From Pseudomonas sp. G.S.17 (lineage in GTDB: Bacteria; Pseudomonadota; Gammaproteobacteria; Pseudomonadales; Pseudomonadaceae), in the NCBI RefSeq assembly GCF_038096165.1, contig NZ_CP151076.1:2415501-2479500 (forward strand): a stretch of DNA of 64,000 bases, given 5' to 3'. The stretch's first letter is position 1; every line of letters begins with the position of its first letter. Shown here in pieces: positions 18,205 through 26,653 of the stretch. Under the pieces are notes generated by a model that was given only the letters and a program-made list of their open reading frames with translations, had not been told where the DNA came from and ran no database searches. A program made the position numbers and the translations under genes.

Positions 18205-19536
18205 TTAAAGAATCGAAATCGGATAATCGACAATCACCCGGAATTCATTCTGGTCGCCCTCGGCCTGATCGGCATTGCCACGATGCCAGGCCTGACGCAG
18301 GCGTACGGAAAGGTCCTTGGCCGGGCCTTGCTGGACGACGTACTTGGCCTCCAGGTTGGTTTCGTGATGTTTGCCGTCTTCACCATAACCGTACGCGCGA
18401 TACGGGCTGTCCAGCGCCATCTTCGTGCCGTCGATGTCCTTGCCGTTGGCGTAGCGCGCCATGAAACTCAAACCCGGCACGCCGTAGGCGCTCATGGCCA
18501 GGTCATAACGCGCCTGCCAGGACTTTTCACCCGGGCCGTTGAAGTCCGAATATTGAATCGAGTTGGCGAGGAAGATCGAGTCCGCGCTCGAGCCAGGTCC
18601 GTTATCGCCAAAGCCTGCATAGTCGAACGGCTCATCACCGTGTACTTGTTGATAGGCGAGCGTGAAAGTGTGGCCCGCCAGGAATGCATAGGCGCCAGAC
18701 AGCGACCAGGTAGTGTTGCTGATATCGCCAGCCTTGGCCTGGCCTTCATCGTTAGTGCGGTAGATATTGAAGTCAAAGACCATAGACTGGTCGTTGGCCA
18801 GTGCCAAAGTGTAGTTGGCATTGGCATAGTATTGACGCCAGATGTCTTCGAACTCTGATCCATACAGCGAAACGGAGAGGGCATCGGTGATTGCATACTT
18901 GCCGCCCACATAATCAACACTGTTGGCGGTCACCCCTGCGTAGGTCGCGTAAATTTCGCCGTCTGAGTCGGTATGTTGCGGGCCGTTGGCGGCGGTGAAG
19001 TGGCCAGCCTCAAGATCCAGTCCGGTTATTTCGCTGCTTTGCAGAGAAAGTCCGGTCGCCGTCTGGGGGAATAACCGGGTGCCGCCTGCGGCGAACACCG
19101 GCGCAGTAGGCTGCATCTGGCCCCACTTGAGCAGGGTCTTGGAGAAACGTACTTTCAGTGCGCCACCGGCACTGCTGAAGTTGCTTTCCGGGCTGCCATC
19201 GCTGTCTACCGGAATGTTGCCGGTGCCCGACCTTCCTGCGCCGCCATCCAGTTTGAGACCGAACCAGCCGTAGGCATCCACACCGAAACCGACTGTGCCT
19301 TGAGTAAACCCTGAGGAGAAATTACCCAATACACCCTGCGACCAGTCTCTTCGATCGCCGATGCCATTTTTACCGTCGCGATTGAAGTAGTAATTGCGCA
19401 ATAGCACATTGGCCTTGGCGTCTTCCATGAAGCCTTTTGCTTCGCCTTGATCGCTGACAAACGCTTCCGCGGCGGCTGTTTGCATAGCCGCCGCCGTAAT
19501 TGCCACTGCAATCAAACTGATAGTAATCACTTTCAT
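18205..19536 (-). CDS. OprD-family outer-membrane porin
   Basis: About 443 residues beginning MKVITISLIAVAITAAAMQT, a signal peptide ending in AAA-EAF. The mature protein has the OprD pattern: an early NVLLRNYYFNRD strand, repeated aromatic-edged beta strands, the YRAYGYGEDGKHHETNLEAK segment and a final IVDYPISIL. OprD-family channels form 18-stranded barrels that import small acids, amino acids or peptides. The specificity is unknown and no transporter lies beside it. The start is chosen at the signal peptide; the longer open frame upstream has no support. Confidence 0.92.
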   Translation of the reverse strand: MKVITISLIAVAITAAAMQTAAAEAFVSDQGEAKGFMEDAKANVLLRNYYFNRDGKNGIGDRRDWSQGVLGNFSSGFTQGTVGFGVDAYGWFGLKLDGGAGRSGTGNIPVDSDGSPESNFSSAGGALKVRFSKTLLKWGQMQPTAPVFAAGGTRLFPQTATGLSLQSSEITGLDLEAGHFTAANGPQHTDSDGEIYATYAGVTANSVDYVGGKYAITDALSVSLYGSEFEDIWRQYYANANYTLALANDQSMVFDFNIYRTNDEGQAKAGDISNTTWSLSGAYAFLAGHTFTLAYQQVHGDEPFDYAGFGDNGPGSSADSIFLANSIQYSDFNGPGEKSWQARYDLAMSAYGVPGLSFMARYANGKDIDGTKMALDSPYRAYGYGEDGKHHETNLEAKYVVQQGPAKDLSVRLRQAWHRGNADQAEGDQNEFRVIVDYPISIL

Positions 19537-19848
19537 GATGGCTCTACCTTTGGGTATTTGAAATGCTGTGCCCGTATCAATAACGTGGCTGCCAGAGTTC
19601 GCCCGCAAACAGCCAAGCATAATAGCAACCTTTCAAATTGCCACTTGAGCGGCTAAATCAAGTTCTTATCGGCGGCTGTTTTCTGACGATTGGTAAGTTG
19701 TCAGGTTAGTTAGTCTCTTGTTTTGGAAGTTGCTTGTTTCATTTCTGAAACGGTTTATTTCATGTTTGCCTGGATGTCGAAACCGGGTGTCGTGGATCGA
19801 CCAATCAAGTACGTGGCGTCGGGCGTCACGCTTCTGTGGAGAATATTC

Positions 19849-20349
19849 ATGGCTATAAAACAAATGATCAGTCCCTGCCTGTGGTTCGATGATCAGGCGC
19901 AGCAGGCTGCGGAGTTCTATACCGGTGTTTTCGAAGATTCGCGAATTCTCGGGATCAGCCACTACGGCGAAGCTGGTTTCGAGGTGCATGGGCGGCCAGC
20001 CGGGTCGGTGATGTCGGTGATGTTCGAGTTGCGCGGGGAGTTATTTACTGCCCTTAACGGCGGGCCACTCTTTACCTTCAACGAAGCGATATCGTTGCAG
20101 GTGTACTGTGAAAGCCAGGCGCAACTGGATAACTATTGGGATCGTCTGTCGGCAGGTGGCGACCCGAATGCCCAGCAATGTGGTTGGCTCAAGGATAAAT
20201 ACGGCCTGTCCTGGCAGATTTTGCCGAGTCTGTTGCTGGAAAAGATGGGCAGCGGCAGCGTCAGTCAGAATGACCGACTGATGACCGAGATCCTGCAAAT
20301 GAAGAAGCTTGATATCGCCAGGCTGGAACGCGCGTTCAGCGGGGCTTGA
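19849..20349 (+). CDS. PhnB-like VOC-family protein
   Basis: A 166-residue protein of the PhnB/3-demethylubiquinone-methyltransferase-like VOC family, with starting motif MISPCLWFDDQAQQAAEFYT and the later LKDKYGLSWQILP. Despite the old methyltransferase name, these are vicinal-oxygen-chelate folds of unclear activity. GGAG precedes the chosen ATG; the longer open frame lacks support. It stands alone, converging with a Gly-rich protein gene. Confidence 0.87.
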   Translation: MAIKQMISPCLWFDDQAQQAAEFYTGVFEDSRILGISHYGEAGFEVHGRPAGSVMSVMFELRGELFTALNGGPLFTFNEAISLQVYCESQAQLDNYWDRLSAGGDPNAQQCGWLKDKYGLSWQILPSLLLEKMGSGSVSQNDRLMTEILQMKKLDIARLERAFSGA

Positions 20350-20359
20350 TAAAGGAAAC

Positions 20360-20393
20360 GACAAGCCGATGCAATGCTTTGCAAAGGCTTGTC
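20360..20393. terminator. Hairpin between converging genes
   Basis: An 8-bp perfect stem (gacaagcc at 20360-20367, ggcttgtc at 20386-20393) with a partly paired loop lies just after the PhnB-like gene stop and before the end of the convergent Gly-rich gene. There is no T-run on the plus strand, so it is a weak candidate for termination or 3'-end protection. Confidence 0.35.
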
Positions 20394-20431
20394 AGTCAGG
20401 TGCTGTGCGCGAGGCTGCGGCAGTTCAACGC

Positions 20432-20770
20432 TTAACTGCCGCCGCCACTGCCACCGTTGCCACCGTTGCCACCCGCGCCGCCGCTACCGCCATCACCACC
20501 GCCGCCACTGCCGCCCATGCCTTGTTTGTTGCTCATGCCGCCGCCGGTGCTGCTGTCGGTGCCTATATTGGCGGGTTCCGGGTCCATGCCTTTCACGCCG
20601 GGACTGGTGCCTTTGGTGCCGGGGTTAGTGCCGTCGGTGTTTTTTTCCAGAGGGACTTTCGGTGCGTTGTCCACCGGATCGGTCGGCCCGGTCGAACCGG
20701 CAAATGCCGAACCCGCAACCGTGGCCAGCAACCCGGACAGGGCGAGGGCAGTCAGTCTTTTGTTGAACAT
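20432..20770 (-). CDS. Exported glycine-rich hypothetical protein
   Basis: A 112-residue protein with a good signal peptide (MFNKRLTALALSGLLATVAG, cleavage near AFA-GST). After it comes a Pro/Thr/Asp-rich stretch and a C-terminal tail of about 30 residues that is almost only Gly, Ser, Asn and Asp (GGSGGGGDGG and similar). GGAG precedes the start at MFNK. I see no known domain. Low-complexity Gly tails occur in surface or matrix proteins, but function is unknown. It sits beside a LysR gene on the same strand with a 92-bp gap. Confidence 0.72.
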   Translation of the reverse strand: MFNKRLTALALSGLLATVAGSAFAGSTGPTDPVDNAPKVPLEKNTDGTNPGTKGTSPGVKGMDPEPANIGTDSSTGGGMSNKQGMGGSGGGGDGGSGGAGGNGGNGGSGGGS

Positions 20771-20862
20771 GATGTGAGTCTCCATTGTTATCGGGGCCAT
20801 ACATCTGATTGGTTGCTGGATTCACCATGGAGGTGCCGCTGCGCCCGACCAACGGCAGCACA

Positions 20863-21768
20863 TCAGAACCGATAGATTTCGGGAATCTCCCTCTTGATGA
20901 AGGCATGCATGTGCTCAAGGAAACTGTCCTGCAGGCGCGAAGCTTCGCCGTGCACCGGCAACAGCATGCAGAAATCCATCTCGATTGCCGGCTCGAAGGC
21001 TTTGAATACAATGCCTTTTCCGCGATATTCCACGGCGCTGATCGCATCGACCAGCGCGACTCCCAGACCTTGCTCGACGAAGCCGCACATGGGCAGCGAC
21101 AGCTGGGTTTCCAGGCGCAATTGGCGCTCCACATTATGGGTCGCGAAAATCGTATCAATCTGTTGCCGCGAGCCGATGGCGTGCGGGTATGAGATGAAGG
21201 CCTCACCTTCAAGGTCCTGCGGCACGATGAGGGGTTTGTCCTGCAGGCGATGCCCTGCGGGAACCGCGCACAGCATTCGGGTTGCGAGCAACTTCTCGCC
21301 ACGAGGACTTGGATAGGTGTTGGGCAGGACAATGATGCCCAGGTCGCAGCGTTGACTGGCCACCAGGTCAATCACTTCTCGCGACGAATTCACCACCAGG
21401 GAAATCTGCACCTGATCATGCTCGGCGATGAAGCTGGCAATGGCTCGCGGTAAAAAAGCCAAACCCATGGCTGGCGCGCAAGCGATCTGCAGCGCGCCGC
21501 GCTTGAGGTTATGGATGTCCCGCGCAGTGCGGGCGATGCGCTCGACGCCGATCAGCGATCTTTGCACCTCCTGATACAGGGCCATGGCTTCGGCAGTGGG
21601 CTGCAAGCGGCCTTTGATGCGGTCGAACAGCGCAAAGCCGATGTCATCTTCGAGGCTGGCGATCAGGCGAGTCGCCGCCGGTTGCGAGATATGCAGCATC
21701 TCTGCGGCACGCGTCACCGTCTGGCCAAGGATCACCGCGCGGAAGGCTTCGAGTTGCCGCAGATTCAT
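20863..21768 (-). CDS. LysR-family regulator of the adjacent amine-oxidase cluster
   Basis: About 301 residues starting MNLRQLEAFRAVILGQTVTR; a start two codons upstream is also possible. The N-terminal helix-turn-helix (AAEMLHISQPAATRLIASL) is followed by an effector-binding domain. This N-terminus resembles LysR regulators of octopine/nopaline and amino-acid catabolism (OccR/NocR-like). It is divergent from the three-subunit flavoenzyme, RidA and binding-protein genes across a 129-bp gap, so it probably controls them. The longer open frame upstream overlaps that promoter region and is rejected. Confidence 0.88.
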   Translation of the reverse strand: MNLRQLEAFRAVILGQTVTRAAEMLHISQPAATRLIASLEDDIGFALFDRIKGRLQPTAEAMALYQEVQRSLIGVERIARTARDIHNLKRGALQIACAPAMGLAFLPRAIASFIAEHDQVQISLVVNSSREVIDLVASQRCDLGIIVLPNTYPSPRGEKLLATRMLCAVPAGHRLQDKPLIVPQDLEGEAFISYPHAIGSRQQIDTIFATHNVERQLRLETQLSLPMCGFVEQGLGVALVDAISAVEYRGKGIVFKAFEPAIEMDFCMLLPVHGEASRLQDSFLEHMHAFIKREIPEIYRF

Positions 21769-21897
21769 AATCATCAACCCATAACAAAAAGACATGAGTG
21801 AACGAAAATAAAGCATTTTTAAAGCGCGCGTCAGCCTTCTAGGATCCTTTTCATTGAATAAAGACGGCCTGATCATTGATGGATCAAGCCGCACCAG

Positions 21898-23037
21898 ATG
21901 AAAACGGACCTTATGCATAAAGCTGATGTGATTGTCGTAGGCGGTGGTCTGGTGGGGATGTCCATTGCTTATGGACTGGCCTTGTTGGGGCGGCAGGTCT
22001 GCGTTCTGGACGAAGGCGACGATGCATTTCGCGCCGCGCGGGGCAACTTCGGCCTGCTCTGGGTCCAGAGCAAGGGCTACCACATGAGTCCCTACGCGCA
22101 GTGGACTCGCGATTCAGTGGCGTTATGGCCGCAACTGGATGCAGCGCTGCGTGCCGATACCGGAATCGAGATTCACCTGCGCCAGCCGGGCGGTTTTCAG
22201 CTGTGTCTGAGCGATGAGGAAATGGCCGAGGAAACCCGCCGTCTGGTGTGGCTGCGCGAGGCTTTCGACGGCGATTACCCTTTCGAGCTGCTGGACCCGG
22301 CGCAATTGCGCAAGCGCTTGCCGGGCATCGGTCCTGACGTGGTGGGCGCATGTTTTTCGCCCATGGACGGCCACGTCAATCCACTCAAGCTGCTGCGTGC
22401 CTTGTATGCGGCCTGCCAGTTGCGCGGGGTGCAGGTAATCAGCGGCCAGCACGTGGATGCCATCGGTCAACATCCCGAAGGTTTCGAAGTGGCGGTTGGC
22501 GAGCACCGTTTTCACGGCAAACAACTGGTGCTGGCTGCCGGACTGGGCAATCGGCCATTAGGCACCGAGCTAGGGCTGGACGTGCCGGTGCGGCCCAATC
22601 GCGGGCAGATTCTGGTCACGGAACGCCTCAAGCCGTTTTTGCATTACCCCACCACTTACGTCCGGCAAACCGACGAAGGCACCGTGCAGCTGGGCGATTC
22701 CCTGGAATCGGTGGGCTTCGATGACAGCACCAGCAGCGATGTGATGGGCGATATCGCCCGACGCGGGGTGCAGTGTTTTCCGCGTCTGGGTCAGGTGCGA
22801 TTGGTCAGGGCCTGGGGCGCGTTGCGGGTATTGAGCGCCGACGGTTTTCCCATCTACGACTCACCGACGACTTGCCCTGGCGCCTTCGTGGTCAGTTGCC
22901 ACAGCGGCGTCACGCTGGCCGCCGTGCACGTGTTGCGGCTTGCTCCGTGGATAGCCGGGCAGGGCGATGAACAGCCCATTCAGCCATTCAGCCTTGCCCG
23001 ATTCAGCGGCACCCATGAGGTACGTCATGCTCACTGA
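21898..23037 (+). CDS. FAD-dependent amine/opine oxidoreductase, catalytic (DAO-type) subunit
   Basis: A 379-residue DAO-fold flavoprotein with the dinucleotide-binding GGGLVGMSIAYGLALLG at the N-terminus and a C-terminal FVVSCHSGVTLAAVHVL typical of glycine/D-amino-acid oxidase relatives. In heterotrimeric opine oxidases, HcnABC and D-hydroxyproline dehydrogenase, this subunit oxidises the C-N bond of the substrate. The next gene (ferredoxin-like subunit) overlaps it by 11 bp and the third subunit follows, so this is the beta-type subunit of such a complex. The substrate is probably an opine or D-amino acid; that is inference. Confidence 0.86.
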   Translation: MKTDLMHKADVIVVGGGLVGMSIAYGLALLGRQVCVLDEGDDAFRAARGNFGLLWVQSKGYHMSPYAQWTRDSVALWPQLDAALRADTGIEIHLRQPGGFQLCLSDEEMAEETRRLVWLREAFDGDYPFELLDPAQLRKRLPGIGPDVVGACFSPMDGHVNPLKLLRALYAACQLRGVQVISGQHVDAIGQHPEGFEVAVGEHRFHGKQLVLAAGLGNRPLGTELGLDVPVRPNRGQILVTERLKPFLHYPTTYVRQTDEGTVQLGDSLESVGFDDSTSSDVMGDIARRGVQCFPRLGQVRLVRAWGALRVLSADGFPIYDSPTTCPGAFVVSCHSGVTLAAVHVLRLAPWIAGQGDEQPIQPFSLARFSGTHEVRHAH

Positions 23038-23353
23038 AGCGTTGTTTCGCAGTCTCGACAGTGCGGCCGGGCGCGTCGATATCCAGTTCGAGGGGCAGCT
23101 TTTGTCTGTTCCCGCCGACATGTCCCTGGCGGCCGCGTTACTGGCCAGCGGCGTCCACCAGACCCGGGAAAGTGCCATCAACGGCAGGCCTGGCGCGCCT
23201 TATTGCATGATGGGCGTCTGCTTTGAGTGCGTGGTGGAGATCGATGGGCTGGCCAATTGTCAGGCCTGTCTTACTGCCGTGCGGCCCGGCATGAGCGTGC
23301 GGGTTCAGGCCGGCGCTCGGGACCTGTTGCCGTGGAGCGACGAAGATGAATGA
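23027..23353 (+). CDS. [2Fe-2S] ferredoxin-like small subunit of the amine oxidase
   Basis: A 108-residue protein with a plant-ferredoxin-like cysteine set: Cys60-x4-Cys65-x2-Cys68 (APYCMMGVCFEC), then Cys78 and Cys81 (NCQAC). Small subunits of this kind (HcnA, the gamma subunit of D-hydroxyproline dehydrogenase, the opine-oxidase small subunit) carry electrons between the two flavin subunits. GAGG lies upstream of ATG 23027. The start overlaps the preceding gene and the stop overlaps the next gene's ATG, implying coupled translation of all three. Confidence 0.87.
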   Translation: MLTEALFRSLDSAAGRVDIQFEGQLLSVPADMSLAAALLASGVHQTRESAINGRPGAPYCMMGVCFECVVEIDGLANCQACLTAVRPGMSVRVQAGARDLLPWSDEDE

Positions 23354-24764
23354 TCAGCCCGTGGATTTGCTGATCATCGGCGCCGGCCCTGCCGGGATGA
23401 GTGCGGCCATCGAAGCGTCACGTCTGGGCCTGAAGGTCGTTCTGCTGGACGAACAGGCCAGCCCCGGTGGACAGATCTACCGCAATATTCGCAGTGCATC
23501 CGCGCGCAGTTGTGCCGTACTCGGCGTTGACTATGTGGCCGGTGGCGAACTTGCCGAAGCATTCATGGCCAGCGCCGTGGATTACCGCCCAAACGCTTCG
23601 GTATGGCAAACAACACCGGAACGGCGCGTGCATTACCTGGTCGATGGCCGTGCCGAAGTCTTGCAGGCGCGCCATCTATTGATTGCGACGGGTGCGTTCG
23701 AACGGCCGATGCCGATTCCAGGCTGGACCCTGCCCGGCGTGATGACCGCCGGAGCGGGGCAGATCCTGCTCAAGAGTGCCGCGCTGATTCCGGCCGGACC
23801 CGTGGTGCTCGCCGGTTGCGGCCCCTTGTTGTATCTGCTGGCGGTGCAATACCTGCGGGCCGGCATCGCCATCCAGGCGCTGGTCGACACCAGCGGCCAC
23901 GGCGATGCAGTGCGCAGCTGGCGGCAACTGCCTGGCGCATTGCGCGGCTGGCGGGATTTGCTTAAAGGGCTGCACCTGCTGGCGGAATTGAAACGCGCGG
24001 GCGTCCGTCATTACCGCAACGCGCGCCAGCTGCGGGTCGAGGGCGAGGGCCGCGCGACGGGTTTGAGCTTCGACTGCGCCGGTCGCTCGTGGACGCTGCC
24101 GGCATCGTTGATCCTGCTGCATCAGGGCGTGGTGCCCAATACCCAGATCAGCTGGTCCTTGCGGGTCGAGCATGACTGGAATGAGCAGCAGGCTTGCTGG
24201 ATTGCACGCCGCAGCGCCGAGGGGCAGACCAGCCTGCCGGGCATCTTCATCGCCGGTGACGGCGGGGCGATTGGCGGCGCCAGCGTTGCACGGTCGCAAG
24301 GTTGTCTCGCGGCCCTGACGATTGCCTATCAACAGCAACGCATCGATCAGGCGCAATGGAAGCGTCTGGCCAAACCCTGGCGACAGGCCTTGGATCGCGA
24401 GAACGCGGCACGCCCGTTGATCGACGCGCTGTATCGCCCGCAAGCGGAAAACCGCATTCCTGGCGATGACGTCACGGTCTGCCGCTGTGAAGAGGTCAAC
24501 GCCGGTGCGATTCGTCAGTACGTCGATCTGGGCTGCCTGGGTCCCAATCAGACCAAGGCGTTCGGGCGCTGCGGCATGGGGCCTTGTCAGGGGCGAATGT
24601 GCGGGCTGACGGTCACCGAAATCATTGCCGAGCGGCGCCGCATCAGTCCTGCGCAAGTGGGTTATTACCGAATTCGCTCGCCGCTCAAACCCATCACCCT
24701 CATGCAATTGGCCGGTGAAAAGCCTTCTGCCGGGTGCCAACTTTCTATTAATACCACCCCTTGA
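23346..24764 (+). CDS. FAD/NAD(P)-binding subunit of the amine/opine oxidase (HcnB/OoxA-like)
   Basis: A 472-residue protein with an N-terminal FAD site (IIGAGPAGMSAAIEASRLG), a second nucleotide-binding region, and a C-terminal cysteine-rich BFD-like domain (TVCRCEEVN near 380 and FGRCGMGPCQGRMCG near 407-420) that binds a [2Fe-2S] cluster. This is the HcnB/opine-oxidase A/alpha-subunit architecture. With the two preceding genes it completes a membrane-linked or quinone-linked dehydrogenase. ATGA overlap with the small subunit gene. Hydrogen-cyanide synthase is less likely because RidA and an amino-acid-binding protein follow. Confidence 0.87.
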   Translation: MNDQPVDLLIIGAGPAGMSAAIEASRLGLKVVLLDEQASPGGQIYRNIRSASARSCAVLGVDYVAGGELAEAFMASAVDYRPNASVWQTTPERRVHYLVDGRAEVLQARHLLIATGAFERPMPIPGWTLPGVMTAGAGQILLKSAALIPAGPVVLAGCGPLLYLLAVQYLRAGIAIQALVDTSGHGDAVRSWRQLPGALRGWRDLLKGLHLLAELKRAGVRHYRNARQLRVEGEGRATGLSFDCAGRSWTLPASLILLHQGVVPNTQISWSLRVEHDWNEQQACWIARRSAEGQTSLPGIFIAGDGGAIGGASVARSQGCLAALTIAYQQQRIDQAQWKRLAKPWRQALDRENAARPLIDALYRPQAENRIPGDDVTVCRCEEVNAGAIRQYVDLGCLGPNQTKAFGRCGMGPCQGRMCGLTVTEIIAERRRISPAQVGYYRIRSPLKPITLMQLAGEKPSAGCQLSINTTP

Positions 24765-24777
24765 TAAGGAATTTCCC

Positions 24778-25134
24778 ATGAGTACACCCATACACCGCAT
24801 CGAAAGCAACGCGCGATTAAGCAGATGCGTCGTGCACAACGGCGTGGCCTGGCTGAGCGGCATCGTTGCAGCCGATTGCACGCAGGACATTCGCGGTCAG
24901 ACCCGCCAGGTGTTGGCGCGCGTCGACGAATTGCTGGCGGCGTCCGGCAGCGACAAGGGCCGTTTGCTCAGCGTGCAGATCTGGATGAAGGACATGACGG
25001 CAGATTTTTCCGGCATGAACGAAACCTGGAGCGCTTGGGTGGATGCCACGCAAACCCCGGCCCGCGCCACCGCGCAAGTGATGTTCGACGACCCGGAGAT
25101 CCTGCTGGAGCTGATCGTCACCGCTGCCGTCTGA
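24778..25134 (+). CDS. RidA-family imine/enamine deaminase
   Basis: A 118-residue RidA/YjgF-family protein starting MSTPIHRIESN with AAGGA upstream. Typical features are VAWLSGIVAADC, TRQVLARVDELLAASGSDK and the C-terminal PARATAQVMFDDPEILLELI carrying the substrate-binding Arg. RidA proteins hydrolyse reactive imines made by amine-oxidising or PLP enzymes. Its position 13 bp after the oxidase subunits fits detoxifying or completing conversion of the imine product to a keto acid. This role is inferred. Confidence 0.9.
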   Translation: MSTPIHRIESNARLSRCVVHNGVAWLSGIVAADCTQDIRGQTRQVLARVDELLAASGSDKGRLLSVQIWMKDMTADFSGMNETWSAWVDATQTPARATAQVMFDDPEILLELIVTAAV

Positions 25135-25262
25135 CCTTTGCTTGCCATGGAGCAGGGCGCCAACAGAGCGCTCACTCCCGCTGTTCACATTGCTGCTGCC
25201 AATAACGGACACGATCCTTTCCGGGGCGTGACCGATTTGAACAACATCGTCTGGAGCCATGC

Positions 25263-26045
25263 ATGAACCTGAAAAACACCGTAATCAAATTCGGCCTCGC
25301 CTCACTCCTGGCGCTGGCCGTCAACGCCCAGGCCGCCGAGCCACAGCTGCGCATCGGTATCGAAGCCGCTTACCCGCCATTCGCGTCCAAGACGCCGGAT
25401 AACCAGATCGTCGGCTTCGACTACGACATTGGCCAGGCGCTCTGCGCCGAGATGAAAGTCGAATGCGTCTGGAAGGAAAACGAATTCGACGGCTTGATTC
25501 CGGCCCTCAAGGTCAAGAAGGTCGATGCGATCATTTCCTCGATGTCGATGACGCCGGAGCGCATGAAGTCCGTGGATTTCAGCAATCGCTATTATCGAAT
25601 CCCGGCGCGGCTGGTGGTGCGCAAGGACAGCGGCATCACTGACGTGCCCGCGCAGCTCAAAGGCAAGCGGATCGGCGTGCAGCGGGCGACCAATTTCGAG
25701 CGTTACGCCACTGAAAAATTCGTTCCGCAAGGCGCGATACTGGTGCCGTACAGCTCGCAGAACGAAGTGTTCCTCGACCTGCTGGGCGGCCGACTGGACG
25801 CGACCATGGCCAGTTCGGTGGCCATCGATGAAGGCTTGCTGAAGAAACCCGAAGGCAAGGATTACCAGTTCGTCGGCCCGACGTTCACCGAAGAACAGTA
25901 CTTCGGGACCGGCATCGGTGTCGCCGTGCGCAAGAACGACCCGTTGGCTGGCCGCTTCACTCAGGCGATTGCCGCAATCCGCGCCAATGGCACGTACGAA
26001 AAGATTCGACTGAAGTATTTCGATTTCGATATTTACGGGGAGTAA
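25263..26045 (+). CDS. Periplasmic amino-acid-binding protein (cationic amino acid/opine type)
   Basis: A 260-residue solute-binding protein with a signal peptide (cleavage after AQA) and the ABC family-3 fold: LRIGIEAAYPPFASKTPDNQ, VGFDYDIGQALCAEM, DAIISSMSMTPERMKSVDFS. These resemble the lysine/arginine/ornithine/octopine group. Permease and ATPase genes are not next to it, so it must use a transporter encoded elsewhere or serve in sensing. Its place at the end of the flavoenzyme-RidA cluster suggests it captures the compound that the cluster degrades. Confidence 0.88.
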   Translation: MNLKNTVIKFGLASLLALAVNAQAAEPQLRIGIEAAYPPFASKTPDNQIVGFDYDIGQALCAEMKVECVWKENEFDGLIPALKVKKVDAIISSMSMTPERMKSVDFSNRYYRIPARLVVRKDSGITDVPAQLKGKRIGVQRATNFERYATEKFVPQGAILVPYSSQNEVFLDLLGGRLDATMASSVAIDEGLLKKPEGKDYQFVGPTFTEEQYFGTGIGVAVRKNDPLAGRFTQAIAAIRANGTYEKIRLKYFDFDIYGE

Positions 26046-26057
26046 CCGAACGAATCC

Positions 26058-26352
26058 GTTGGAGCAAGGCTTGCCCGCGAATGCCTGAACTGTAGGGCCG
26101 GGTTCATCCGGGAGTGCGTCGGTGCAGTCAGCGAGAGAGTCAGCGCCTGTCCCGGCCTTCTCGCGAATGAATTCGCTCCTACGATTCCGAAAACGGCGCG
26201 GTCTTGTAGGACCGGATTCATCCGGGAGGGCGTCGGTGCAGTCAGCGAGAGAGTTGGAGCCTGTCCCGGCCTCCTCGCGAATGAATTCGCTCCTACGATT
26301 TCGATATCGGCGCGATCTGTAGGACCGGATTTATCCGGGAAGACGTTGGTGC
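26058..26352. repeat. Tandem REP array, period about 114 bp
   Basis: After a REP core (gttggagcaaggcttgcccg, from about 26058), a unit beginning tgtagggccgggttcatccg repeats at 26091-26204 (114 bp) and 26205-26317 (113 bp), with a third partial unit from 26318. Each full unit holds two facing palindromes (accggattcatccggga and gcgaatgaattcgctcctac) separated by a gtcagcgagagagt spacer. Unit copies differ by only a few bases, which points to recent tandem duplication. No gene is seen. The start of the window carries one more copy of the first half-unit. Confidence 0.8.
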
Positions 26353-26421
26353 AGATAACACATCGGCGGCGTCTGAGGGTTGCCTAAAAAATAAAATCTC
26401 CTACAGGTCATGCGTGCCTGT

Positions 26422-26447
26422 AATGGCATTGAGCCTTTATTTTTTTT
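26422..26447 (+). terminator. Candidate short intrinsic terminator
   Basis: A small stem (aatggc/gcc with loop attga) is followed by tttattttttttc. The long T-run suggests termination of plus-strand transcripts arriving from the binding-protein cluster. The stem is short, so confidence is modest. Confidence 0.35.
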
Positions 26448-26465
26448 CATCACCTGAAAATCCAT

Positions 26466-26510
26466 GAAACCCCCGTATTCATTGACTGAATTCGGGGGTT
26501 TCTGGTTTTT
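26466..26510 (+). terminator. Strong rho-independent terminator
   Basis: A 10-bp perfect stem (gaaacccccg at 26466-26475, cgggggtttc at 26493-26502), extended by a further attca/tgaat pairing, is followed by tggttttt. It lies about 150 bp before pstS. It separates pst transcription from upstream transcripts, or ends a small unannotated transcript from the 26353-26465 gap. Confidence 0.65.
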
Positions 26511-26653
26511 GGCGCGTAAGACATCACCTACAAAAAATCCCGAAAATGACACAACTCGACTGATTGTCATTAAACCGCAACATTCCAAGGATTAAATCCG
26601 CATCGGGCCTTCCCATGGATGGGCCATCAAAATTCTCTTGTTGAGGTATTGCC

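Noticed and set aside
20863..24764. Hydrogen cyanide synthase hcnABC
   Set aside because: Subunit types agree, but gene order differs and RidA, a LysR gene and an amino-acid-binding protein accompany it, favouring an opine/D-amino-acid oxidase.
26058..26352. Possible CRISPR array
   Set aside because: Units are long (about 114 bp), spacers are as conserved as repeats and palindromes face each other, which is a REP/BIME pattern.
26545..26590. Pho-box-like sequence before pstS
   Set aside because: One half-site resembles TGTCAT at 26565, but the second half at the expected 11-bp spacing does not match, so I could not support a PhoB operator.
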